Shown here: piece after piece, positions 1 to 7,684 of the stretch
How the letters are laid out: each line of letters opens with the position of its first letter
How positions within the stretch are numbered: position 1 is the first letter of the stretch
Assembly (NCBI GenBank): GCA_958449275.1
Contig: CAUDHE010000065.1
Coordinates: 1 to 14,187 of the forward strand
Length of the DNA stretch: 14,187 nt
Direction of reading: 5' to 3'
DNA from: an uncultured Alistipes sp.
GTDB lineage: Bacteria; Bacteroidota; Bacteroidia; Bacteroidales; Rikenellaceae
The notes under the pieces: generated by a model
What the model saw: the letters and a program-made list of their open reading frames with translations, nothing else
Databases searched by the model: none
What the model was told of the DNA's origin: nothing
Program-made: the position numbers and the translations under genes

Positions 1-160
1 GGCGCGAAGCGTTGAACGATATAATCGACATCGGCATGCGCGTCGACAGACGGCAGGCAGCCCGCGGGCGGCAGGCGGCGGAGAATGCAAACGAGTGTTA
101 AGCGAGTTGCGGGCCTCTGCTCCGCAGAGGCTGCGGCACGCGCTGTTCTGCGAACTGCAT
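1..160 (-). repeat. GC-rich dispersed repeat copy, with internal hairpin
   Basis: This stretch is GC-rich, unlike the AT-rich DNA that follows it. Its outer edge (133-160, read on the minus strand) matches the last 28 bases of the window (14160-14187, plus strand) at 25 of 28 positions, so the two copies are inverted. Inside are a perfect 7-bp hairpin (CCTCTGC 114-120, loop tcc, GCAGAGG 124-130) and the palindrome GCCCGCGGGC at 60-69. On the minus strand the matching edge begins with an ATG at 160 opening a 20-codon frame (stop at 98-100). I do not regard that as a proven gene. A possible family member lies at 6959-7032. The left end of the element is not visible. Confidence 0.55.
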
Positions 161-257
161 TTCTTTTATTATACGCATTTCCTGCACCTCTCCGCTAGGG
201 TGCGGCCCGAGAACGTCATAAATTTATTATGTGACAGTCAGTCAAAGAGACACGCAC

Positions 258-289
258 AAAAAAAGGCCGCTAAAGATGTGCTCGGCCTT
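258..289 (-). terminator. intrinsic terminator reading leftwards
   Basis: A 7-bp stem AAGGCCG (263-269)/CGGCCTT (283-289) with a 13-base loop is followed, on the minus strand, by an uninterrupted run of seven T (complement of 258-264, partly in the stem). On the plus strand the stem is followed by G and a run of A, so termination is expected only leftwards. No protein gene lies on the minus strand to its right, which is why a small RNA is proposed. Confidence 0.6.
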
Positions 290-478
290 GAAAAAAAATA
301 TTGAGGGATTTGATTGGGAAATGTTCGTCGTTTAATGTCGGTTGTCGCTTATGTCGGATCTCGCACAAGAATTTTTATGCAAGGCGAAAACAAGACGGGC
401 CGTTCACTTAATACTATGCCATCGTAATCAAATTATCGTTGAGTAATCTCGATTTTTTACTTTCGGATCACTTTGCAA
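258..478 (-). ncRNA. candidate small RNA on the minus strand (no ORF)
   Basis: No protein frame of note occupies 290-596. On the minus strand a -7 box TATTTTTG (490-483) with an upstream TTG (516-514) predicts a start near 478, and an intrinsic terminator ends at about 258, giving a transcript of roughly 220 bases. A hairpin at 360-366/377-383 (minus-strand CTTGCAT with GTGCGAG) pairs fully only when read on the minus strand, because its two G-U pairs become C-A mismatches on the plus strand. I do not recognise a known RNA class; 6S-like pairing is not evident. It could also be a leader or relic of a lost gene. Confidence 0.35.
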
Positions 479-482
479 ATAT

Positions 483-516
483 CAAAAATATATTTCGAAA
501 TAAAAAATAAAATCAA
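483..516 (-). promoter_or_regulatory. candidate Bacteroidetes-type promoter, leftward
   Basis: On the minus strand TATTTTTG (490-483) fits TAnnTTTG. A TTG (516-514) lies 23 bases upstream, at the long end of usual spacing. The region is very AT-rich, so a chance match is possible. Confidence 0.3.
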
Positions 517-596
517 CAAAACATTACATTTTTGTCTTAAACTACGCATATTTACCCATCAAAAGCACGATTGCATCGACGAACAAACGCCGCCGA

Positions 597-627
597 TTGC
601 GAAGTCGGCGCCTAAAGATTATCTTTG
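597..627 (+). promoter_or_regulatory. promoter of the GH76 gene
   Basis: TTG at 597-599 and TATCTTTG at 620-627 are 20 bases apart and match the Bacteroidetes primary-sigma consensus in both boxes. Transcription should begin about 5-7 bases after 627, leaving a leader of about 15 bases before the ATG at 649. An in-frame TTG codon at 625-627 is part of the -7 box and therefore cannot be the translation start. Confidence 0.75.
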
Positions 628-648
628 CGGAACAAAAAAACAGACGTT

Positions 649-1875
649 ATGAAAATCTTGAAAATCCTGCTGACGGCACTGTCGCTGACAGCGACCGCGG
701 CATACGGACAGGACGGCGAATACCGCCGCTGCACCATGCGCGAGGTATGGAAAGCCTATGAGGCTTTCGACGCCGTTTTTCTCGATGCCGAAAAACAGAT
801 CTACAAAACCGACACGTCGTTTCCCCATGCGACAGACCGTTTCAACGGCGCCGCGGCGATCTGGTGCCAGCCCATATTCTGGAATATGGCGATGGACGCA
901 TACCGAATTGCCGATCGGCGGGGACTGAAACGCAAGGCGCAACGTTACGAAGAGTCGGCGCGACGCATCTTCGAAGGCGAGAAGGCTCACTACACGGGAT
1001 TCGATTTCGACGACAACAACGAAAATACGGGCTGGTTCATCTACGACGACATAATGTGGTGGACCATATCGCTCGCGCGGGCCTACGGTATTTTCGGCGA
1101 CGAGGAGTATCTGCGCCTCTCGGAGGAGAGTTTCCGCCGCGTGTGGCACGGCTCGGCCAAGGTCGGCGACACGGGATCGTACGACAGCGAACGCGGCGGC
1201 ATGTTCTGGCGCTGGTACCCCATACGCAATCCCGAGCCCAACCGCTCGGGCGACGGCAAGATGGCCTGCATAAATTTCCCGACCGCGGTGGCAGCCATGC
1301 TGCTGTACGAAAGCGTCCCCGCCAACCGCGAGGAGGGCGGCGACTACCCCACCCGCGACGAGTATTTGAAAAAGGGGCTTGAGATATACGACTGGGGCGA
1401 AAAGAATCTGTTCGATCACGCCACGGGGCGCATAGCCGACAGCCGTCACGGCGACGGAGAACCCGCATGGAAAACGCACGTATACAATCAGGCCACGTTC
1501 ATCGGCGCCTCGGTCCTGCTTTATCGCGCCACGGGAGAACGCCGCTATCTCGACAACGCCGTAAAAGCCGCGGACCACACCGTGGGAGCCATGTCGGCCG
1601 AGCACGGATTGTTGCCTTTCGAGAGCGGCATAGAACAGGGGATCTACACAGCCATCTTCGCTCAATATATGGCGATGCTCGTCCATGACTGCGGTCAGCG
1701 GCAATATCTGCCCTTCATACGCCGAAACATCGCTGCGGGATGGGCCAATCGCGATGCTTCGCGCGGTATATGCGGCGGCGAATATTGGCGGCCGCTGTCG
1801 GCCGACGAGACGGTCGATTCATATTCGGCATCGGGCATCCCTGCGCTGATGCTCGCATTTCCGCCCGAAAAATAG
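649..1875 (+). CDS. secreted glycoside hydrolase, family GH76 (alpha-1,6-mannanase-like)
   Basis: The 408-residue product starts with a signal peptide (MKILKILLTALSLTATAAYGQ), cleaved near residue 20, so it acts in the periplasm or at the surface. The rest is a single helical-barrel domain of the (alpha/alpha)6 type. GH76 signatures are visible: WFIYDDIMWWTISLARAYGI, whose D133-D134 pair matches the catalytic double Asp of the family; ACINFPTAVAAMLLYE; and VYNQATFIGASVLLYRATG. Family members cut alpha-1,6-mannan of fungal walls or related mannose polymers; the actual substrate here is not known. The ATG at 649 is chosen over an in-frame TTG at 625 because the promoter -7 box covers that codon. 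The GH2 gene follows after 61 bases with its own promoter. No SusC/SusD partners are in view. Confidence 0.85.
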   Translation: MKILKILLTALSLTATAAYGQDGEYRRCTMREVWKAYEAFDAVFLDAEKQIYKTDTSFPHATDRFNGAAAIWCQPIFWNMAMDAYRIADRRGLKRKAQRYEESARRIFEGEKAHYTGFDFDDNNENTGWFIYDDIMWWTISLARAYGIFGDEEYLRLSEESFRRVWHGSAKVGDTGSYDSERGGMFWRWYPIRNPEPNRSGDGKMACINFPTAVAAMLLYESVPANREEGGDYPTRDEYLKKGLEIYDWGEKNLFDHATGRIADSRHGDGEPAWKTHVYNQATFIGASVLLYRATGERRYLDNAVKAADHTVGAMSAEHGLLPFESGIEQGIYTAIFAQYMAMLVHDCGQRQYLPFIRRNIAAGWANRDASRGICGGEYWRPLSADETVDSYSASGIPALMLAFPPEK

Positions 1876-1894
1876 AAATTAACGGAATATTGTT

Positions 1895-1902
1895 TATATT
1901 TG
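1895..1902 (+). promoter_or_regulatory. -7 box of the GH2 gene promoter
   Basis: TATATTTG at 1895-1902 is a perfect TAnnTTTG box between the two hydrolase genes, giving a leader of about 30 bases before ATG 1937. No TTG sits at the usual distance upstream, so the -33 side is weak and the gene may also be read through from the GH76 promoter. Confidence 0.5.
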
Positions 1903-1936
1903 TCGAAAGACGAAAACCGAATAAACTTTTGACCTT

Positions 1937-4900
1937 ATGAAAAGACTGACATTGCTCGCCGCCGCGCTCGCAACGGGCATGGGCGGAGTTTGCCAGACTC
2001 CCTATTGGCAGGACGTGGCCACGGTGGCGGTGGGACGCGAGAACCCGCGAACCGAATTCGTGACCTTCCCGTCGCCCGAAAAAGCGGCCGAGCGCAATTT
2101 CGCGGCCTCGGACAACTACCGTCTGCTCAACGGCACGTGGAAATTCAAATATTACGACGCTTACGGCGACGTACCTGCGTCGGCGACCGATCCCGCGACC
2201 GACGCTTCGTCGTGGGACGACATAAAGGTCCCGGGCAACTGGGAGCTTCAGGGTCACGGCACAGCCATATACGTCAATCACCCCTACGAGTTCCAAACGC
2301 GCAATCCGCAGCCGCCCGCACTCCCCGAGGCCAATCCGGTGGGCATATATCGCCGCGAATTCGCCATCGGCCCCGAATGGGCCGGCAAGGATATTTTCCT
2401 CAACCTGGCGGGAGCCAAATCGGGTGTATACGTCTACGTGAACGGCCGTGAAGCCGGTTACAGCGAGGATTCGAAGGATTTGGCGAGCTTCCGCATAACC
2501 GACTACGTAAAGCAGGGCGACAACACCCTCGTGCTGAAAATATTCCGATGGAGCACGGGATCGTATCTCGAGTGTCAGGATTTCTGGCGCATAAGCGGCA
2601 TCGAGCGCGATGTGTATCTCAGCGCGCAGGCCAAGACGACCATACGCGATTTCGACATAGTATCGACGCTCGACGACGACTATCGCAACGGTATCTTCGC
2701 CCTGAAAATAATCACCTCGGGCGACGACGAGTGCGAGGTGGGTTACGACCTCAGGGACGCCTCGGGCAAGAGCGTACTTTCGGGCGCGCGGTCGGTGCGA
2801 GGAGGAGAGTCGGCGCGTTTCGAAGGCGCCGTACCCGACGTGAAGAAGTGGTCGGCCGAGGATCCCGCTCTGTACAGCCTCACGATGTACGTACGCAGCG
2901 GAGGCGAAACCGAATACATACCGTTCAACGTGGGATTCCGCCGTTTCGAGATCACGCAGATCGCCGAAAAGAGCGAATCGGGACGCCCCTACGACGTATT
3001 TCTGGTGAACGGTCAGCCCGTCAAATTCAAGGGTGTGAACGTTCACGAACACAACGAGTTCACGGGTCACTATCTCTCGGAAGAGGACATGCGCCGCGAC
3101 TTGGAAACCATGCGCCGCAACAACATCAACGCCGTGCGCACCAGCCACTATCCGCAACCTCGACGTTTTTACGAGCTGTGCGACGAAATAGGCATATACG
3201 TCTATTGCGAAGCCAACATCGAATCGCACGGAATGGGATACAGCCTCAACAAGGGCGGTTCGCTCGCCAACAATCCCGCATGGAAAGCGCCTCACCTCGA
3301 CCGTATAAACAACATGTACGAAATTTATAAGAACTACCCCTGCGTTACCATCTGGTCGCTCGGCAACGAGGCGGGCAACGGCTACAACTTCTACCTGGGA
3401 TACGAACTCGTAGCCGACAAGGAGCACGGCGAAGGACGCATGAACCGCCCCATATGCTACGAACGCGCGCAATGGGAGTGGAACAGCGACATGTATGTTC
3501 CGCAGTACCCGGGCGCGAGCTGGTTCGAGAGCATAGGACGCCGAGGTGCCGACCGCCCCATCGTGCCGTCGGAATATGCTCATGCAATGGGCAATTCTAC
3601 GGGTTCGTTGTGGCTGCAATGGCAGAGCATATACAAATATCCCAACCTTCAGGGCGGATTCATCTGGGACTGGATCGATCAGGGCTTCGCCGAGAAGGAC
3701 GAAAACGGCGTGAAATACTGGACCTACGGCGGCGATTACGGAATAAATCCCCCGAGCGACGCCAACTTCCTATGCAACGGCATCATAAATCCCGATCGCA
3801 CGCCCCACCCCGCCATGGCCGAGGTGAAATACGCATACAGCGACATAGCGTTCGAACGCGGCACGGCCGAAAACGAATACAAGGTCGTGAACCGATTCTA
3901 TTTCAAGGGACTCGACGACTACAAGATACGTTACACCTATTTGGCCGACGGCGTGCCCGTACAGTCGGGCAGCCTGACAGTCGACGCCGCTCCGCAATCG
4001 ACTGCCGCCATAGTCGTTCCCGCGATCGAGCGTAAGATGCGCGAGGACAAGTCGTACGTGCTGAAGCTGGAAGCCGTGACGACCCGCGAAGACCGCATGA
4101 TTCCCGCCGACTTCGTCGTAGCCCACGATGCGTTCGAGATAAGCAAAGCTGCCCGATTCGACTACGCTTCGGCACCGAGCAAGACTCTGAAGGTGACGGA
4201 AAACGACGACGCGATAACCGTCACGGGCGGCAAGGCGTCGTTCGTATTCGACAAGCGTAAAGGCATCGTCACCTCGTACAAATACGGCAACCGCGAGATT
4301 CTCGCCGACGGTTTCGGCCTGCGGCCCAACTTTTGGCGAGCGCCGACCGACAACGACTTCGGAAACGGAGCGCCTGCGCGTTGCGAGGCTTGGCGCACGG
4401 CAAGCAACGAATTCAAGGCCGACGCCGCAGTATCGAACGGAGACAACGGCGTTACGGTGAATGTCGTCTACACGCTGCCATACGGCGCGGCGCTCGAAGT
4501 AGCCTACATAATCAACTCGGCGGGACATCTCACCGTAAAGAGCGACTACTCGGGCGGCGAGGGCGACAACCTGCCCGAACTGCCGCGTCTGGGAGTACGT
4601 TTCCGCCTGCCGCGCAGTATGGAGAGCTTCAGCTATTACGGCCGCGGCCCCGAGGAGAACTATTGGGACCGCAACAACGGTACATTGCCCGGGCTTTACG
4701 CCACTACGGCAACAGCCGAAAACTACCCCTACGTACGTCCGCAGGAGACGGGACACCACACCGATACGGAATGGATCCGCTTCAAGAACCTGGAGCTGAT
4801 CGCCGACGACGCTATGGAGTTCAACATACTGCCCAACGCCATAGAAGAGTATGATCCCGCCACCGCCACCAAGCGCGACTGGCAATGGCGCCGTTTCTTC

Positions 4901-5107
4901 GACGGCGACACCGACACGCAGGGCGGCCGCCGACAGATGCATGTCAACGACATCGACACATCGGCCAACGACTTCATAGAGGTATGCCTCGACTATCGCC
5001 AAACGGGTGTGGGAGGCTACGACAGCTGGGGTTCGCGTCCCGAGGCATCGTGCACTCTGCGCAGCGACGGCAACTACCGATGGAGTTTCACCATTTTGCC
5101 GAGATAA
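1937..5107 (+). CDS. secreted beta-galactosidase, GH2 (LacZ type)
   Basis: The 1056-residue protein hydrolyses terminal beta-D-galactosides (inferred from family). A signal peptide covers about residues 1-19. Domains in order: sugar-binding jelly roll (about 45-235), Ig-like (237-345), TIM barrel (about 350-640), second Ig-like (650-745), and the C-terminal LacZ small-chain domain (about 757-1050). E478 in WSLGNEAGNG is the acid/base, equivalent to E. coli E461. E546 in PSEYAHAMGNS is the nucleophile, equivalent to E537. E429 and H431 in EANIESHGM match the magnesium ligands. Other landmarks are GVNVHEHNEF, VRTSHYPQ, FWRAPTDNDFGNG and YYGRGPEENYWDR. Length is close to E. coli LacZ (1023) plus the leader, and all key residues are present. 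Export distinguishes it from the cytoplasmic enzyme and fits action on oligosaccharides from host or diet. Beta-galactosidase is likely, but GH2 specificity cannot be fixed from sequence alone. Confidence 0.93.
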   Translation: MKRLTLLAAALATGMGGVCQTPYWQDVATVAVGRENPRTEFVTFPSPEKAAERNFAASDNYRLLNGTWKFKYYDAYGDVPASATDPATDASSWDDIKVPGNWELQGHGTAIYVNHPYEFQTRNPQPPALPEANPVGIYRREFAIGPEWAGKDIFLNLAGAKSGVYVYVNGREAGYSEDSKDLASFRITDYVKQGDNTLVLKIFRWSTGSYLECQDFWRISGIERDVYLSAQAKTTIRDFDIVSTLDDDYRNGIFALKIITSGDDECEVGYDLRDASGKSVLSGARSVRGGESARFEGAVPDVKKWSAEDPALYSLTMYVRSGGETEYIPFNVGFRRFEITQIAEKSESGRPYDVFLVNGQPVKFKGVNVHEHNEFTGHYLSEEDMRRDLETMRRNNINAVRTSHYPQPRRFYELCDEIGIYVYCEANIESHGMGYSLNKGGSLANNPAWKAPHLDRINNMYEIYKNYPCVTIWSLGNEAGNGYNFYLGYELVADKEHGEGRMNRPICYERAQWEWNSDMYVPQYPGASWFESIGRRGADRPIVPSEYAHAMGNSTGSLWLQWQSIYKYPNLQGGFIWDWIDQGFAEKDENGVKYWTYGGDYGINPPSDANFLCNGIINPDRTPHPAMAEVKYAYSDIAFERGTAENEYKVVNRFYFKGLDDYKIRYTYLADGVPVQSGSLTVDAAPQSTAAIVVPAIERKMREDKSYVLKLEAVTTREDRMIPADFVVAHDAFEISKAARFDYASAPSKTLKVTENDDAITVTGGKASFVFDKRKGIVTSYKYGNREILADGFGLRPNFWRAPTDNDFGNGAPARCEAWRTASNEFKADAAVSNGDNGVTVNVVYTLPYGAALEVAYIINSAGHLTVKSDYSGGEGDNLPELPRLGVRFRLPRSMESFSYYGRGPEENYWDRNNGTLPGLYATTATAENYPYVRPQETGHHTDTEWIRFKNLELIADDAMEFNILPNAIEEYDPATATKRDWQWRRFFDGDTDTQGGRRQMHVNDIDTSANDFIEVCLDYRQTGVGGYDSWGSRPEASCTLRSDGNYRWSFTILPR

Positions 5108-5122
5108 CCGATCGGATACAAC

Positions 5123-5155
5123 GAAACCGACCGCCTTACATTGGCGGTCGGTTTC
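5123..5155 (+). terminator. hairpin terminator after the GH2 gene
   Basis: A perfect 13-bp stem GAAACCGACCGCC/GGCGGTCGGTTTC (5123-5135 and 5143-5155) with a 7-base loop lies 15 bases after the stop codon. There is no T run after it, only the TTTC inside the stem. The gcvT terminator has the same style. Confidence 0.65.
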
Positions 5156-5205
5156 GCATATACCCGCAAATAAACACCGCCGCACCGTTTTTTCGGCCGT
5201 TTTTT

Positions 5206-5235
5206 TTGCAGAACCGAAAAATATTCCTACTTTTG
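5206..5235 (+). promoter_or_regulatory. promoter of tRNA-Leu
   Basis: TTG at 5206-5208 (end of a T run) and TACTTTTG at 5228-5235, 19 bases apart, match both Bacteroidetes boxes. Transcription would start about 15 bases before the mature tRNA end, so the tRNA is an independent unit. Confidence 0.7.
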
Positions 5236-5255
5236 TGCACTCGTTGAGAGTTGCA

Positions 5256-5339
5256 GCCCGGATGGCGGAATCGGTAGACGCGCTGGTCTCAAACACCAGT
5301 AGGTTCACCCCTGTGCCGGTTCGACCCCGGCTCCGGGTA
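5256..5339 (+). tRNA. tRNA-Leu (anticodon CAA)
   Basis: The 84-base gene folds as a class II tRNA. The acceptor GCCCGGA pairs with TCCGGGT (first pair G-U). The D stem is GCG/CGC, with a GG pair in its loop. The anticodon stem CTGGT/ACCAG encloses CTCAAAC, giving anticodon CAA for codon UUG. A long variable arm follows, then a T arm GCCGG/CCGGC with TTCGACC. The discriminator base is A and CCA is not encoded. It has its own promoter and terminator. Confidence 0.95.
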
Positions 5340-5344
5340 CGCAA

Positions 5345-5385
5345 AAAAAATCGCAGATAGTCAATCGACTCGTCTGCGATTTTTT
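5345..5385. terminator. two-way terminator between tRNA-Leu and the antiporter gene
   Basis: A 13-bp stem, AAAAAATCGCAGA (5345-5357) and TCTGCGATTTTTT (5373-5385), has a 15-base loop that can itself form a 4-bp inner stem (AGTC/GACT). A and T runs flank both sides, so it can end the rightward tRNA transcript and the leftward antiporter transcript, whose stop codon is 45 bases away. Confidence 0.85.
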
Positions 5386-5430
5386 CATTGCAGGATGCGG
5401 AAAAGGACGGGAACGGAACCCGACGAAAGA

Positions 5431-6921
5431 CTACTGAAGTTTCATAACCTCGGTTATGCCAAGTTCGTCGTACATCTTCTGCAACTCGGACTCGGCACGG
5501 TCGGAAACGACCAGCAGGCGGTCGGCGACGGCAAGTTCGGTATTTCCGCGGGGAACGAAATATTCGCCCTTGCGGAATATCATAACCACCAACGTGTTGT
5601 CGGCTATATCGATGTCGCGCAACGTGTTGCCTTTGCTCAGCATAGCTTCGGTAACCTCTATTTCCGAGAAATTGCTCTTTATGCTGTCGGGAATACCGAC
5701 TTTGAACAACGGTTCTTTCTCCTCGAACGACAAGCCCAGCCAGTTCGCCATGCCGCTCACGGTGGTGCCTTGCACGAACAATGATATGAGAGTGACCATG
5801 AACACCACGTTGAAGATCAGCCGTCCGTTTTCCACCCCGGCCACGATGGGATAGGTGGCGAAGATGATGGGGACGGCACCGCGAAGTCCCACCCACGATA
5901 TGAAGAGCCGCGCGCGCCCCGTAAACTTACGGAACGGCAGCAAGCAAGCGAACACCGCCAGAGGTCGTGCCACGAGGATGAGAAACACGCCCACGGCGCC
6001 GCCCAAAAGCAGTACTTCGGGGTGCATCAACTCATCGGAGTTGACCAGAAGACCTATGGTGAGGAACATGACGATCTGCGCCAGCCACGTGAACCCGTCG
6101 AAGAACGACACCAGATTTCCGCGATGAGCCAACTTGTGATTTCCGACCACCAGACCCGTAATATATACCGCCAAATAGCCGTTACCCCACACCAGCGTGG
6201 TAAACGCGAACGAGAAGAAGACGAAAGCCAACAGAAGCACCGAATAGAGCGATACGTTGTTCTTGATATTTATCCGATTGATGGTGAGAACCGCCAGACG
6301 GCCTATACCGTAACCCAGCGCCGAACCGACAATCATCTGCACCGCAAACTTCATGATGCCGTCGCCCGGCCCCGGTCCCTCGGCCGACGAGGTCACCACC
6401 GACACCATGAGGATGGTAAGCATGTAGGCCATCGGGTCGTTACTGCCGCTCTCCAATTCGAGCAAAGGACGCAGATTCTGTTTCAATCCCTGCTTCTTCG
6501 TTCTGAGGATGGAGAACACCGACGCCGAATCGGTCGAGGCCATCGTCGAGGCCAGCAACAGAGCGACGGGGAACGACAGCGCCAATCCCACCCACGACGA
6601 GAACCAGTAGATGAATCCGCCCGTGACGAATGCGGTTATCGCCACACCCGCCGTGGCGAGTACGACGCCCGGGGCGAGAATGGGTTTTATCGCCGCGAAC
6701 TTAGTGTCCATACCGCCCGAAAAAAGAATGATACACAGCGCGACCATACCGATGAACTGCGTGATATCGAAAGATTGAAAACTAATGAATTTCAACCCGA
6801 AGATCATACCCACCCCGAGGAAAAGCAACAAGGCGGGCGCACCGAAACGATAAGCCACCTTACCTGCCACCACCGCCACGAAGAGCAGCAATGCCCACAC
6901 CAATAATATATTCTCGCTCAT
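5431..6921 (-). CDS. potassium/proton antiporter, CPA1 (NhaP2/CvrA type) with RCK_C domain
   Basis: The 496-residue inner-membrane protein has about 12 hydrophobic segments over residues 1-395 and a soluble C-terminal domain (about 405-490). Family marks are STDSASVF (D131), ESGSNDP with the ion-binding N161-D162 pair, and WVGLRGAVPIIFATYPIVAG (residues 343-362). The tail, from FKVGIPDSIKSNFSEIEV to ADRLLVVSDR, is an RCK_C/TrkA_C ligand-binding module. CPA1 members of this type swap K+ or Na+ for H+ to control cell volume and pH. The E. coli CvrA homologue is longer, with an extra C-terminal domain that is missing here, as is usual for short forms. No clear promoter box precedes the start; the 155-base gap to the upstream gene holds hairpins instead. 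Confidence 0.9.
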   Translation of the reverse strand: MSENILLVWALLLFVAVVAGKVAYRFGAPALLLFLGVGMIFGLKFISFQSFDITQFIGMVALCIILFSGGMDTKFAAIKPILAPGVVLATAGVAITAFVTGGFIYWFSSWVGLALSFPVALLLASTMASTDSASVFSILRTKKQGLKQNLRPLLELESGSNDPMAYMLTILMVSVVTSSAEGPGPGDGIMKFAVQMIVGSALGYGIGRLAVLTINRINIKNNVSLYSVLLLAFVFFSFAFTTLVWGNGYLAVYITGLVVGNHKLAHRGNLVSFFDGFTWLAQIVMFLTIGLLVNSDELMHPEVLLLGGAVGVFLILVARPLAVFACLLPFRKFTGRARLFISWVGLRGAVPIIFATYPIVAGVENGRLIFNVVFMVTLISLFVQGTTVSGMANWLGLSFEEKEPLFKVGIPDSIKSNFSEIEVTEAMLSKGNTLRDIDIADNTLVVMIFRKGEYFVPRGNTELAVADRLLVVSDRAESELQKMYDELGITEVMKLQ

Positions 6922-6958
6922 AACTGTTTTTTTATATCTTTAAAAAGGAACCTTCATT

Positions 6959-7032
6959 GCCCGCGGTTCGCCGTCGGCGGCAGGAATGCGCGAGCCTTGG
7001 GCGAGCAGCAGTCCCGCCGTATGGAGCGGCGG
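6959..7032 (-). repeat. possible diverged third copy of the GC-rich repeat
   Basis: This piece keeps the layout of 60-130: GCCCGCGG, then after the same 33-base interval GAG-N6-GCGAG-N7 followed at once by a hairpin (CCGCCG 7014-7019/CGGCGG 7027-7032). A GAATGC block precedes the GAG in both. The hairpin arms differ in sequence but sit at the same place. The match is degenerate, so relationship is an inference. A second hairpin, GACCTCGC/GCGAGGTC (7042-7049/7053-7060), follows. Confidence 0.3.
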
Positions 7033-7041
7033 CGGACCGCC

Positions 7042-7060
7042 GACCTCGCATCGCGAGGTC
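7042..7060 (-). terminator. hairpin after the 173-residue membrane-protein gene
   Basis: A perfect 8-bp stem GACCTCGC/GCGAGGTC with a 3-base loop begins 17 bases beyond the stop codon (7077-7079) of the minus-strand gene. No T run follows. It may end that transcript or be part of the repeat at 6959-7032. Confidence 0.35.
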
Positions 7061-7076
7061 GAAATATTCCGCCCCG

Positions 7077-7598
7077 TCAGCCTTCGGTACGCGTCCGTCC
7101 GCTCACGACCGTCATTTCGCAAATGGGGCGCATCTCCAATTCGACATATTCGAACGCCCTACATGCCGTAAACCCGCTCGCCTCGGACGAATACAGCACG
7201 GCCGTCACCGCCGACACGCCGCCCTGCGGAATGGCACGCAAAGCCTCGAAATCGCCCCGACGCACGGCGTCGGCCACCTCGGCGGCCCGCTCCTTGTCGA
7301 ACTTGAGCTCCTCGCGTCGCAAAAAACATTTGTCGACGCTGTGATACGGGGCCCCGCCGGCACCGCACAGACGCACGACGGTCGCAATCCCGCCCGCGAG
7401 CACCGACACGATCCCGAAAAGCACCAAAGCCGACTTCATATCGGCATTCTCGGCCGACCCCGCCGTCAATCCGTTAACAACCAACATGGCCGCACCCGCA
7501 ACCAATAACAAAAGCGGTACCGCGACCGTTTTACGGCGCTCGATTACGACGCCGTCGGGCAAGGCGCACAACGCCTCGCGCATATCGTATTTAGACAT
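7077..7598 (-). CDS. hypothetical membrane protein, two transmembrane helices
   Basis: I do not recognise a family. The 173-residue product has a short polar N-terminus (1-24), a first helix (about 25-44, VAVPLLLLVAGAAMLVVNGL) and a second (about 56-74, SALVLFGIVSVLAGGIATVV), then a soluble region of about 95 residues. That region is rich in Ala, Arg and Glu, with a segment FDKERAAEVADAVRRGDFEAL and two cysteines (ACRAFEYVELEMRPICEM). The long soluble tail is probably cytoplasmic. It stands apart from the TonB-like operon (86-base gap) and from the antiporter (155 bases). The frame has the GC bias of a real gene, and it starts at an ATG with an AT-rich leader, so I accept it as coding. Confidence 0.65.
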   Translation of the reverse strand: MSKYDMREALCALPDGVVIERRKTVAVPLLLLVAGAAMLVVNGLTAGSAENADMKSALVLFGIVSVLAGGIATVVRLCGAGGAPYHSVDKCFLRREELKFDKERAAEVADAVRRGDFEALRAIPQGGVSAVTAVLYSSEASGFTACRAFEYVELEMRPICEMTVVSGRTRTEG

Positions 7599-7652
7599 AG
7601 TTCAAACTGTTAAATCAAAAATCGTTTCCGTGAAAAATATTTGTGACAATCG

Positions 7653-7668
7653 ACGGCGCATGCGCCGT
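7653..7668. repeat. 16-base perfect palindrome after the small exported-protein gene
   Basis: ACGGCGCATGCGCCGT is its own reverse complement and lies 16 bases past the stop codon of the 128-residue gene. As RNA it gives a 6-bp stem with a CATG loop, so it may help end the TonB-like operon, but no T run follows directly. Its right half shares the 12-mer ATGCGCCGTACG with 7830-7841. Confidence 0.4.
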
Positions 7669-7684
7669 ACGAAGACGGAAACGG

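Noticed and set aside
95..304. Plus-strand 69-codon frame near the start
   Set aside because: It crosses the repeat edge and a terminator hairpin; no promoter or protein pattern supports it.
1937..2000. Lipoprotein signal on the GH2 enzyme (GGVC near residue 19)
   Set aside because: Val directly before Cys does not fit a lipobox, which needs Gly, Ala or Ser there. A normal signal peptide is more likely.
1715..5896. Minus-strand frames of 634 and 708 codons opposite the GH2 gene
   Set aside because: GH2 is intact with all catalytic residues. The second frame even crosses tRNA-Leu and a terminator, and both products are low-complexity Arg/Val-rich shadows.
6940..7122. Minus-strand 60-codon frame between the membrane-protein and antiporter genes
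   Set aside because: It overlaps the 3' end of the membrane-protein gene and consists mostly of the hairpin-rich repeat-like DNA.
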